NCBI RefSeq assembly: GCF_000711695.1
Contig: NW_013546969.1
Coordinates: 1 to 64,000, forward strand
Reading direction: 5' to 3'
Length of the DNA: 64,000 nucleotides
Source: Tilletiaria anomala UBC 951
Taxonomy: Eukaryota > Basidiomycota > Exobasidiomycetes > Georgefischeriales > Tilletiariaceae
Of this stretch, positions 19,211 through 30,264 are shown in pieces. The notes beneath the pieces are model-generated. The model did no database searches. It worked only from the letters and a program-made list of their open reading frames with translations, and was not told the DNA's origin. The stretch's first letter is position 1, and the number at the start of each line of letters is the position of its first letter. The translations under genes and the position numbers were made by a program.

Positions 19211-21837
19211 TTACTCTGCGAGCTTAGAGTCATCCACAAAGTAATTTCTGGATTTGCGCTCGGCCAGCCGCGCGCAGTTCTGTGACTGGCGTACAAACGC
19301 GTACAGCACCTCCGTGGTCTCGTCCCGCCGCCTGTCTTCCAGCTGCCAGGTGGAGGCCGCGTCGTGCCTCTAGTAGACAAAGAGCCTGTTTTTAAAAGTC
19401 TCTCGACTGGGAGGCGACTAAATACTTGCCTTAGCCGTGTCCGGAGCCAAGGTGCCTTCAGCCATCCCATCCCACGCGAAATCGAGCAAGTTGTTGGGAA
19501 GGAAGATCTGGCGGGTAGGCGGTCTTGTGAGCGCTTCCTCAACGCTGTCCGACATGAGCTTGCGCTTAGCTTGCGTAACTGGGTCTCCTCTGAGGTCGTC
19601 CTATCCACCCGCTCGGCTACCTTCCCGATAGCTTTACTCGCTTGGTGGGAGATCTTGGTCGAAGAATTCGAAAATGGTGGGCAACCCGAGCAACTCGCGT
19701 CGCTGGGGTTTTCGGGGGGCAATTCGATACTGGGCGAGGCTGAAGTCATGTTTGAGCTGCAAGTCAGGGCCGTCGTTGTAAGCCCGTGGATCGTCCATGT
19801 AGGCATTGAGCAGCCCATCTGGGTGTTCCCGCAGCTTAACAAGACCCGTCGCTTCGTACTCGTACAATGCCACGCGGCGAGCGAAGAGCGCAAGTTTCAT
19901 TAATGGGTCATTCTCCGCATGTTCGGGTGAATGCCAACGCCGACTGAACAGGCCAAAGTCCAGCTGTGGTGCGTCTTTGCGCTGATCCCATCCTTTCGCG
20001 TGGACGGTCATTAGCAGGCAGTCCATCGCCGATCTTGAACGTTCCAGTATCAACGGAATAGCGAGCTCTTCTTGGTCTGCCTCAGGAGGGTAGGTGGGTG
20101 GCACATCCCATGGGTCGCATGGCCAGACATCATACATAGCGTCGACCGCCTGGTTTATCTTGATGGTCTCCGCACATGGAGGCAGGAAGCGAATTCCGGA
20201 CCTGCGCTTGGCGTACTTCCAGAATCGCATGTCAATTGTTCAAGTGCGAGCCGTGTATCAGATCCATTGCGAGCGTGCCGTACCCTTTGCACGGAGCTCG
20301 CGTGGCGCGAGGCAGCTTCCATGCCTCCCATCCGCCGAAGCCGACACCGTCTTGGTTCAGGTCAAAATTCGACAGGATGCGCATCGACGATGGACTGAGC
20401 TTCAGAATGACTTATACTCGCCGAACAGGATACTTGGACGGCAGGAGTGTGATCGTGTTGCTGTTTTGCACGACGACCTAGATGACCTTCTCGCCGTCAA
20501 TCGCCGGAAGACTCCTTGTATCAATTTAGTCGAAATGCTTTAGCGTAGCGGTTGCTTGTTCCGAGGGCAAGTCCTACAGGTAGATACTGACATCGAACAA
20601 TCGTCCAGTCAGTACGTTGCCATTGACTGCGGACCGTGAGTATGTACTTACTCGATGTCGGCAAACTTTGCTGCCTCGACTTCTTTGGCAGTGGTAGCTG
20701 CCAAAGCAGCCAGAACGATGCCTCCGTCCACAAGTGAGTTGCTCCAGTCGTATCCGTCGAGCAGATTTCCAATCAGCCCCCCGAATCCTCGGATGTACGA
20801 AGGAAGCTGACGAATGTGAATGGAATCTTGCCGCTTCTGGTCGAGCAACCTGACGCGTGAAATATCATCCTTTGCTCGTCGAAGGACATTCCATTCTGGA
20901 ATGTCGTTAACTGTGGCGGGCGGAAATCTGTTCCCGAAAACGATTGTTGCATCACGCCTTAGACCAAGCATTCATTCTCTCCAAGGCAAGCCGCCATGCA
21001 TTAGGCCCGTCTTTCTGTCGCTCAAGTCCAATCACTTGATGACCTGATTTCTTTCCTCTTCGTTGAACTCGTCGAGAGCCGATCGAGCCCGCATGAACTT
21101 CTCGTTGACCAAGATGAGTTTATCGATTTCGGTAGATACGCAGAGCATGCCAGCAGAGGGCTCGGATTCACTGGCAGAAAATGCGAAGTCCGCCTTATCA
21201 CGCTGCTGCTTTTCCCGCCAAGAGCTTCAGGGTCGTAGTCATCAGGGCTCGAACGAAGGATACAATCAGACGATACATTCTCGAATGTTGGGGGACGTTT
21301 GTAAGTACAGAACCTTCATATTCGAGCCCCTTGCCTAGCTATTGCGCCAAGCCGCGAGTCGCCATCAGAGTCGATGAATGTTCTTCTTCTGTAGTTGATG
21401 CTGAGCCTATGCTGAGCGCAGGATCGATCCGCTTTCTGCCTAATGCAATTTCGACATTCTTGATTTTCTGAGCCAGCTAGAGCGAGTGCTGCTTTTGGAT
21501 GACCTCGATCGCCATCTCGCCAATCGAGAGCAATGTCGTTATCTTTTTCAGTGCGTTCGTCCCACTCTCAATCACTGTAGTAGGAAAACGCTCCGGATTG
21601 CGGGGTGTGCCGAATAAGACACATAACAGCGGGGAAATTGCTCTCGTCGTAGACGTCGGAAATATGGCCGGGCTCTTGACGGTCCAGGCGGAGCGCCTCA
21701 CCCGTCTGGTCGTAGGATTGGATATGTGCGCCGATCTTGAAAAGCTGCTTCTGTGCACGGGTGTTCATTGCACTGCGACCGGTGCGTCTTCCCTCGCGAT
21801 CTAAGCTGTTGGCTAGGCCCCTGAGCAATGTAGCCAC
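19211..21837 (-). pseudogene. Decayed nucleotidyltransferase-like gene (ankyrin-associated SDIDIF family)
   Basis: Minus-strand blocks match a eukaryotic family often found with ankyrin repeats, whose core reads roughly AGGSVL...(S/A)DIDIF(I/L)YGL...(T)ILS.YP.R.(V)QI(V)LR...GFDID...PRA. Here they read SNSLVDGGIVLAAL, then AAKFADI(D)IYL across a 64-nt intron (GTAAGT donor, CTGAC branch), DLPSEQATATLKHF, NTITLLPSKYPVRRV, VILKLSPSSMRILSNFDLNQ and WKLPRATRA. After a frame change come RFWKYAKRRSGIRFLPPC and a long helical C-terminus ending DDSKLAE. In-frame stops interrupt it at 20574-20576, 20526-20528, 20478-20480 and 20412-20414, with further ones downstream. The 5' limit is uncertain. The family's biochemical activity is not known to me. 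Confidence 0.6.
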
Positions 21838-22791
21838 TAAAAGCTAAGGCCGTGATGCTCGCTCTTTAAGCAACAACCGGTGTACTCGTAAAAGCGGGCT
21901 GTGTGAGCGTCATGTAGTCCGGGAACCCAACCCGGTCATTGGGCCTATCGCTCCCGTGAGGGTTGTTCCAGCCTCTGCCGAAGACTAAGCATCGTGGGCG
22001 TCGTGGGCAGGTGGCGTAATCATCTTCAACAGCGTGCCGTTGTCCAAACACTCACAATAGTCTCGACTCATATAACCCTCCACAGTTCCACCTGCCCCGC
22101 AGGACGCAGACAGCAGGGTCGCAGTCCATCCTCGGCCTTGTCAAGGCTTAGCGCTCAAGCGCCTATGACTGATTAGCTGCGCGCCAGCTCCCTCATAGAC
22201 TCTTTGCTTGGAGAGGAAAGATTTTCCCAGGCCTAGAGCTCCTTGCAGTCCCCCGTCCGCCCCATAATTGCGCCTATTCATCTTGCGTTAACCATGCATG
22301 ACAAAGGATAGGAGTTTCAATAAACTCGCATCACAGCTCACTTAGTCACACACTGTTCGCAAACTCACAGTCACCGGCGATCAGCCGGATAGTCGCTATT
22401 CGCCACCTGTCGCTCTGTAATTCTGCACTCCAGCTCTCCTCCGGCCGGGCCGCCAAGCCTTTCTCTGCACTCTGCAGTCGAGAATGCTCCATCTGCAACG
22501 ACGAACAAAAGAGAAATACTCCAAACACAGGTCTTTGTTGCCGCAAGTTCTAAGGGTGTTGTCTTGATGAACTCCTCCATCTTGTGAATGATTTGCTACA
22601 AGTTTTCTCTTCATGTGTCCGTCGTGTGTGTGCTTCCGTGTCGGTCTCGCTCGTACTGTCTGGCATGGCGCCTACCAATCCACCAAACAAGAGCAGTACC
22701 ATCAGATGGACGAACCAGCGTGCAAGAAGAGGTGGAATTTCAGAAGGCGATGCATTCATATGCCAAGATTGAACTTCTGCATCATCAAATA
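21838..22791. other. No supported gene (about 950 bp)
   Basis: Between the nucleotidyltransferase-like relic and the 3' end of the SET gene. Only short, non-coding-like frames are present. The stretch just before 22791 is probably 3' UTR of the SET gene. Confidence 0.45.
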
Positions 22792-25501
22792 TCATGCAGT
22801 CTGCCAGACATGCAGCACATCTGCATAAGTTTCGTCCTGACCCCAACGATCCATGAACACCTCCACTCCACCATTGATCATGCACTCATGCGCCCAGAAA
22901 GCCGTCCGAGTCCAGGCTACTGCCGACTCTGTGTCCTCCATTCGCAAATACAGTTTTGCGATGCTCAGCATGCATGCGAGAGCATCGTCAAAGTGGAGGT
23001 CGGGCATTTTGTCGCATGTCAGACTTGACGTATGGGAAGACGCACTGGGCCCTTGGCGCGGCTGCACACCAACCACTGCTAGTGCATCGAGGTAGGACTG
23101 CCAAAAGATATCGGCGAGCTCAAAACCAGGGCAGAACTCGTCAAGCATGGCATTTCTTTCACTCACTTGAATAGATTGCTCCAAGCTGCCGGCGCAATTG
23201 CAGATTTTTGCGATTTCAACATGCACATGCATGAGTTCAGGTCGCAAGTACCCACGTGTTGAGGAATAAGTGTGCTGCAAGTCTTGCACAAGTGCTTGCA
23301 AGGACCGCATCGCATCATGCAGAGCATCCACATCCACTTCCTTCTCGGGTCCTCCTTGGCCTTTCATCACCAGCCGACTACGCTCCAATAGGGCAGGTAG
23401 CGTGCCGCCCATGATCGCCTGCCGCTTTTTGACGTTTTCGTCGCCATCACCCCGATCAAGCACGCAAAGCGTGCAACCACACTTGAATTCGTGCTTGCTC
23501 AGCTGTGCTGAGCGGACCGCGTATGGCTGCTCCCCTTTGACGTATTGATGCATGATCTCCGTCCCCGTTGGAAGCCTGTGTAGTGCTCGCGTGGTCACAA
23601 CGTCACCAAAGAATACCGAAGACACGTTGGGTAAGCAACTGTGGTTCAGAATCGCAGGGAGCGGGTGAGGCATTGTTGCGCGTCCGAGCTCGCCTGTCAT
23701 TTCTGGTATCGACGCGGCCGCATTGCTGCTGGCGCCGCCACTTATTTTTGCCTTCGGGTCTGACTTCCTGGAGATTTGTCCCGGTCCGAATGCATTGAAG
23801 CGAAGGACACCATCGACGTACGCAGCGTCGATGTCGAGCTCATCTTTCTCATCCAGAGCAGATGGCGGAACATTGGACCATCTTAGCGGATATGGCTGTT
23901 TAGCCCACTTTGAGACCGGGAGCTTTGGTCCAGCCGTAAGCCCAAGGAAAGGAAGTGCTAAGTTCGGTCGATCGATGAGGCAATGGATGATGTTGGTCGC
24001 CGCAAGAATTTGCGTTGTTGTACTAATCAGCCCATCTTCAAGATTGAGTCGAATGACCGGTATACCGCTACACCCTTCATCGGCGGCGAAGGAGCCGCCA
24101 ATAGCGCGGCAGCAGAGCAACAACTCGCCCGGTTCGACTTCACGCGTGAGCACCAAACCTCGCCCCGCTCCCGGGATGTCGCGTACTGTGACGGGACCGA
24201 CAAAGTCCGCGGTCGTCAGACGCGCTTTGTCGCTTAGCTGACTTGTAAAGTAGAAAGATGCAACACGCGCTGAGCTGCACCCTTGACCTGCTTCTGTCAT
24301 AAGTCCTTGGGACTTGTGCTTGAGAGTGGCCATCGCTGAGCTTGGCGAGGTGGTGGAAGACATCGCTTCAAAGGCCTCAGGGTAGGCACCTGCATCGAAT
24401 AGTAGCTGACACTGCAACTCTTCAAGCTCCGCATCTGCACTGGAATTGACCGCCTGTTGAGCCGAGACGACCCGGTAGGCAGCCCCGGTCCTTCCCTGAG
24501 CTCTGAATACATGTGCAGCGTCTTTGGCAGCCGCACTGTCTGCATCACTCGAATGATAAGATTTCCCGGAGAACCTTTGCAACCACTTGAGATGCTTCAA
24601 GGAAGGCGAAGCAGCTGGTAATGTTAGACTCTCTTTCCAAGTGACATCGGACAGTAGTGCGTCATCATCGTGTAGCACCTTGATGTCCGTCGGCGTGTCT
24701 ACCCTGATGCCAATGACGCTTTTTGATGATGCAGGCCCTGCGCGGCTGGCGTGGTTGAGCGACAAGTACGGCTCACGTATGGCCAAGGCTGTTCCAATGG
24801 GCAAGAGGCTGCTGAGCTCAGCAATGGAAAGCTTCAAGTTGGAGGTGAAATGCGAAACAGACACTGGTACTGCATCTCCCGCGGAGTCTTCGACGATAAA
24901 GGTGCATCCGACGTAAAGGTTGAGACATGAAACGACGCGACATAGCAAAAAAGAACCCACATGACGAGCAGGAGCTTTGAGGTTCCGCACGCTCAGCGCC
25001 TTCAGTTGCGATAGAGGTGTTGTTGAGTGATACGTGTCGCCGCCGTCAAAAATCAGTCGCGGGTGGTAGCCTTCTGAAGCAGCCCACGCTTCTTGCATGC
25101 GCTTGATCTCGGCCGCTTGTCGGGCGAGCAGAGCTTTTCGAGGGACTGTCTTAATCGGTTTCGGCACCGCTAGCGCATTCAGTTCAGACTGTCGATTAAG
25201 GGTTAGGTGATGTTAGCAGCAGTGCAAAACGCTACGCCCAGCCATGACCTCCATTGCCTACTTTGAACAATTCCTTTTCCTTTTGAAGAGCCCTTGCAAA
25301 ATTCTCAAACAAAGCTTGTACCCCCGCATCTAGGATATCCTTTGTCAAGAGCGAGTCGTCATTGTCGTCCTTGGATTGGAGGGCCAGCAGCTGGGCTAAT
25401 CGCCGCTGAGATTCTGGCTCCTGGTCAAGAAGCTCAAGCAGCTGCTCTGAATTCGGCGCCTGCAGACCTAAGCCTCTCAGTGAGCGCAACAGATCTTCCA
25501 T
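22792..25501 (-). CDS. SET-domain protein with helical C-terminus (SMYD-like architecture)
   Basis: Exon 1 (25501-25262, 80 codons, beginning MEDLLRSLRGLGLQAP) joins in phase across a 73-nt intron (branch TGCTAAC, acceptor GACAG) to exon 2 (25188-22792), giving 878 residues. Without exon 1 the long frame would begin at a GTG, which is why I assign the short upstream frame to this gene. The SET fold is split: VTVRDIPGAGRGL near residue 410-425, then LPAILNHSCLPNVSSVFFGD near 590 and a post-SET-like Cys cluster (FKCGCTLC). The region before SET looks like an OB-type barrel, and the last 200 residues are TPR-like helices, as in SMYD and fungal SET/TPR proteins. Such proteins methylate lysines on proteins; the substrate is unknown. 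The donor is GTAGGC, weaker than the local norm. Confidence 0.85.
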
Positions 25502-26830
25502 CTCAACCCAATCCAAGCCACGCGACGTCACTACAACCACAAGCGGCTGCTCTTGAGTCTGGAAGGAACAAGGGCGAGCAAAGCGAAGTGAAAGCGTGAA
25601 ATGAATTGCGATTTGTGGACAAATATCCCCGGATTCCGATGAAGCTCGGCAGATAGATATTCTGTGATGAATTCGGTGCAACTTCGCCTTGATATCACGG
25701 AGTCCTCCTTTAGACCCAAGTTTTGGTCCGTTCGGACCAATCTCTCGACCAAAGGACTCCCATTTCTCCTGATACCACTGTGTGGTATACCTTCGATGGC
25801 CCTTCTATTCCTCTTCAGGTGCCTCGAAAGGGATAGAGCAGAGTACAGTTTTTCCAACCCGTTTGACCATCAGGCTTCAAGGGCTCAGCGTCAAGCGACT
25901 CACGCTGCGTCATGGCATCGGGTGCCTCGATCACAACGATGATCGCCAAGGTTGTGAGCCGATGAACCCATTCTTGCTGACCGCTTATCAGTACCGGTCT
26001 GCTACGGTCTGCCAGAACCAATTAGAACCCCAGGGAACGAATGAAAGAGGCTATATACTGCCATAAACCAGCACTTCTACACAATTCCAGGATGCTCTCT
26101 ATTGCCAACAGAAACCGGGTTGAAGTTCACCACTTACTGGCCCGTGAGCCTCTCACACTGCCTGTGATGACCTGACCATGGTTCCTGGCCGAGACCCAAC
26201 CCGTGCCTCTGCAGTGCCTCCACAGTGCGCAGGTCTCTGCTGTCACTCGACACCCCCACGGGGTTTCACAGGATGAAGTAGTCTCGCTATGCGCTGGTGT
26301 GTATGTACAGCATACAAGCCCGAGCCCACCGTCAGCCCCCGCCTGCCCCAGCATCTTCGATGACATGGTCACGAGTGCCCAGGCCTACTTTCAGGAGCCT
26401 TCAGAAGTTAATGTTGCCGCTGCGGTGGCACCCGTATTGATATTTTGTGCCTGAGCTCGAGTACGTCGGATGCACTGCGGTAAATGTTTATTGGTGCTGA
26501 CGGCATCGAGGCTGGCTTAACTGCTCTCTTTCCGGATCTTCGCCCACCTACCTGGTCCTGCTCATATTCACAGACTTCGCATGTTTAACAGTCAAATTCC
26601 TTGCCTTTTTGTTGGAGATGCTTGTTAGAATGGACTTGGGGAGTCATCCAGATATCTGGGGGCGTATGGCGTCGGACGATCGAAGAGATACGGGTCATTC
26701 GGTGATGCCTCGAATTTAAAAGACCAACACATTTGATGAGCATACCCCTAAGATCTGTTCCAGAGGGCACCTTCCCTCTCCCTTTCGCCTTACTGGATCC
26801 CTTCCCCTGATCGCTTTCGTCACCTACACG
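25502..26830. other. No supported gene (about 1.3 kb)
   Basis: Divergent spacer between the SET gene and the GH3 relic. The first 100 bases include the SET gene 5' leader. No coding-like frame with domain or splice support was found. Confidence 0.45.
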
Positions 26831-29800
26831 ATGTTGCTCAATACATCTTTTGCCGCTCTCATTCCTACACAGCGGCGACGTTGCTCGCACTGGCGACGGG
26901 CTCGACAATCGCAGCACCCTCCGTTGATCTCTCACCATACGGCGAATCGGCTGCAGGACTCTCTACTTTCATATTCAGCGAACTGCGTCTTTTATCTCTG
27001 ACCAGCTCTTGCCTCGCAACAATAATGGTAGTAATAGCCATGCGCTCAGCTACGATGGACCGTACCTCGCCGGCGACCCTGGCCCCTGGCAGGCCGCATT
27101 TCTCAAGGCCAAAGCTCTCGTCGATCAGATGATCATCCAAGAGAAAGCCAATATCACACTTGGCTAGACTGGTGAGCAGCCCAGCGTATCTCCTTGATTC
27201 GCTGCTTGAATGAGGTTCCCGGCTTGTTTGGGTTCGTCGATCTACAGGAAACTGTGTCGGCTTCACTGAGACCGTGCCACGCCTGAATCTGACCGCGATC
27301 TGCCTCCAAAACAGTCCTCTCGGTGGTGAGTCTGTTGCCTGACACCAGTTTCGAAAACCTCTACAGCCTTGTTAACCGATTCTGTTGTCTTCGTGTGCAG
27401 TTGGTCCTGCACGCCGTGAATCGCAATTCCCGGCGGGCGTCACCACGGCTGCGACGTGGGACCGCGAATGGATGAAAGAGCGTGCCATTTCCATCGGAAC
27501 GGAATTCAAAGCAAAAAGTGTTAACATGTGGCTAGGACCTGTGACAGGCGGACACCTCAGCCGTTTTCCACTGGGGGTCGCAATTGGGAAGGCTGTTCTT
27601 CAGACGAGTATCTAAATGGCGTCGCATCGCACGTGGTGGTCCGATACGCTCACAGCGTCGGTCTCATGGCATGTGCCAAGCACTACGTGAGCAAGATTCC
27701 TTGTGGCGCCGAACCAGTAGGCCGGGGTGCTGAACATTTCCTTTCCATAGATGGACTACGAGCAAGAGACCTACCGCAATCCGTACAATCTTTCCGAACC
27801 TTACCAGGTCTACCCTACCATTGAGCAGAAGCACATCTCCTCAAATGTGAAACTTAAGACTGAACACGAACTGTACCTTTGGCCCTTTGCCGAAGCCGTG
27901 CGGCCCAGAACAGCGGCAATTATGTGCTCGTGAGTTCACGGAAACCGCAACCCCACCACTTGCCACGTACTGAATTCACCTGTCTGCGCTCACTCTTTCT
28001 GTAAACCTGATGGCAGGTACAGTGTAAGTGAACGACGACATCGATCTATTTTACGCTTTGCATTCACATGACCTGCCACTTGAGCTTCACAGCAAATCAG
28101 CCACGTCCAAGCATGTCTGGACTCCTACCATCAGAACACCATCCTCAAAGGAAAATTGGGTTTCAGAGGGGCCATCGTCACTGACTGGGGTGGTAAGTAG
28201 GGATCCAAAGGGACCTACTCAGTAAGGTTCTGACCCTTTCGCAATATACAAGAACTCACGGAAGCCGAGAGCGCCGTCGGCGGCCTCGATGACAGCATGC
28301 CGGGCAGGCTTACAAGTGAGTCTTGAACGTGCATCTATACGGGTGACTCAGTACGGCTGATCTGATCTTCTTTCCAGCGGACAATTTGGTTTCTTCTTCT
28401 TTGACCTGGACAAGCTGGTTGCCAATGACACCGTGCCCGAAGCGCGTCTCGACGACATGGTCCTGCGGACTTTGATCGCGTGGTTCCACTTGCAGGACCC
28501 AGAGACGTACCCCGCACCAAGTTTTGACGTCAGAGATTTGTCGAAGCCCACCAACAATATACGTGGCGATCACCACAAGCTCTTCAACCAATTGGGCAAG
28601 GAGAGCGTAGCTTTTCTCAAGAATATCAACAGCGGAGGCCGCGGACTTCCTTCCTCGGCCGACGCCTCCTCCATCTCTGTTGCAGGGCAAGACGCTGGCC
28701 CGAATCCGGACGGATGGACCAGCTGTAGCCAATTCGGAAGATGCGAATTGAACGCGAACAATGGAACCTGACCTTTAGTGGTGATAGTGGCTGGGCATTC
28801 CCTCCTTACACTTCGGAACCGCGTGCAGCTATCCAACAGTACGCACGAGACAAGGCATTCGATGTTAACATTGCCCTGAACAATTACAAGTGAGTAGTGC
28901 ACTCTTTGTCGTCCTTTGCCATTCGCTGACGGTGAGGCATTGTCAGCTCGACCCATCAAACAAGCTCGTGTCTCTGAGGCCGCTCTCGTCGTTATCAATG
29001 CATTCGCGACGGAGGGCCAATACCGTCAAAATCTCACCGCTTGGGCGAACGGTGACGAGCTCGTGAACTCTGTCGCATCCGGGCACAACAACACGATCGT
29101 CATCACCCATGCGCCTGGACCCATTCTGGTCGAAAAGTGGGCAGACCATAAGAACGTGATAGTGATCTTGCATGCTCTTCTGCCTGGTCAGGAATCTGGC
29201 AACTCGATCGTCCCCGTGCTCTTTGGCGAAAGTCCCCCAGTGGAAAATGGCCATTCGTCATGAGCAAGAAGCTCAGCGATTGGCCGCCTCATAGCATTTC
29301 GTACGATCCTGTGCGCCACCCGCAGGTGGATTTCACAGAAAATCCCTTGATTGACTACAGATGGTTCCAAGCGAAGAACATCAAGCCTCGCTAAGCTTTC
29401 GGTCACTGTCTGACCTACTCGACCTTCAGCCTGTCCGGCTTTACCGTCTCTGAGTCCTTCGCCGCCGACGTCGACTCGCTCGTGCCGAGCCGCGAGGCGT
29501 ACGAAGGCTATAAGACCAGCTAGTCTTTCTACGACCAGATTGCTGCTGCGACAGTCAGCGGCACAAAGACGGGCTCTGTGCGTGCCGCCGAGGTTGCGCA
29601 GCTGTACATCACCTTCCTCGCTGCAGAGAATGAGCCGCCATATCTGTTTCGCGGCTTTGAGAAAGTCTGGCTAGAACCTGGCGCGTCGGCGATGGTCACG
29701 TTCCCGCTGCGCCGCAAGGATTTGTACGTCTTTAAAGAAGCCAAGAACAGCTGGCACAAGCCTCGCGGCAGCCTCAAGCTCAGTGTGGGAACCTCGTCCG

Positions 29801-29835
29801 ACGAGTTTGTCGCCACTTCGGCTTTAACTATTTGA
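26831..29835 (+). pseudogene. Decayed secreted GH3 beta-glucosidase
   Basis: Plus-strand blocks in shifting frames follow the order of fungal GH3 beta-glucosidases: a signal-like LLALATGSTIAAP, GPWQAAFLKAKALVDQMIIQ, FPAGVTTAATWDREW, GGRNWEGCSSDEYLNGVASH, LMACAKHYV, HELYLWPFAEAVR, the nucleophile segment GFRGAIVTDWG near 28160-28195, DSMPGR, VPEARLDDMVLRTL, ALVVINAFATEG, NNTIVITHAPGP, LPGQESGNSIV, WFQAKNIKPR and a FnIII-like end (AAEVAQLYITFLAAENEPPY). Several introns still have good signals, for example GTGAGT at 28314 to TTTCCAG at about 28378. Stops after LG near 27165, after NIKPR near 29393 and before SFYDQ near 29521, plus frame changes, disable it. The intact enzyme would release glucose from beta-glucans outside the cell. 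Host gene. Confidence 0.85.
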
Positions 29836-30264
29836 GGTACATCACACCAAGCTCAACAACTAGAAAGCATTCTCTCGCACACATCTCAACTCTTATTTTG
29901 CCATGCTTCCAGAGTCCGCCAGCTGGACAAAGAGGAACACGAAAGTGCCTTCGCGATTCCATTTTCTGCTATCTCATTACTCTAGAATGAATATCTTTAT
30001 GAAGCCCTTATCTCAAATCCACTTGCTGCCCATTGCTTCCAGAATGTTCTATTGGGAGAAATAGATGAAAGTCCATGCAGGTGCAGTCTTGTGTAGACTG
30101 CTCGTTGTGCTCCAGCGAACGCACGGCGCGCGTGCGGCAGAGCAAAGTGGACCTGTTCCGCACTGTGCACCAGCTGGGCATCCTGTTCTTTCTCAAAGTT
30201 GAAACTCGGATCCGCGGAGCTCCTGGCACTGTCGTTTTCGGCATATCTAACGGCACCAGCCGCG
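29836..30264. other. Convergent spacer with a possible alternative C-terminus of the GH30 gene
   Basis: Between the GH3 relic and the assigned stop of the GH30 gene. On the minus strand the frame of GH30 exon 3 stays open down to 29997 with C-rich third positions, encoding Asn/Ser/Ala-rich sequence. Either the GH30 protein once ended there, or a further splice or frame change is missed. Confidence 0.35.

Noticed and set aside
20412-20576. Possible alternative genetic code (TAA/TAG read as Gln)
   Set aside because: Intact genes such as NCS-1 (TAG), GH30 at 30 kb (TAA) and MOB4 (TGA) end at expected family positions with these codons. The stops are better explained by gene decay.
25232-25501. 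Separate 89-residue small protein gene
   Set aside because: Phase, branch site and acceptor directly downstream make it the first exon of the SET gene; see that entry.
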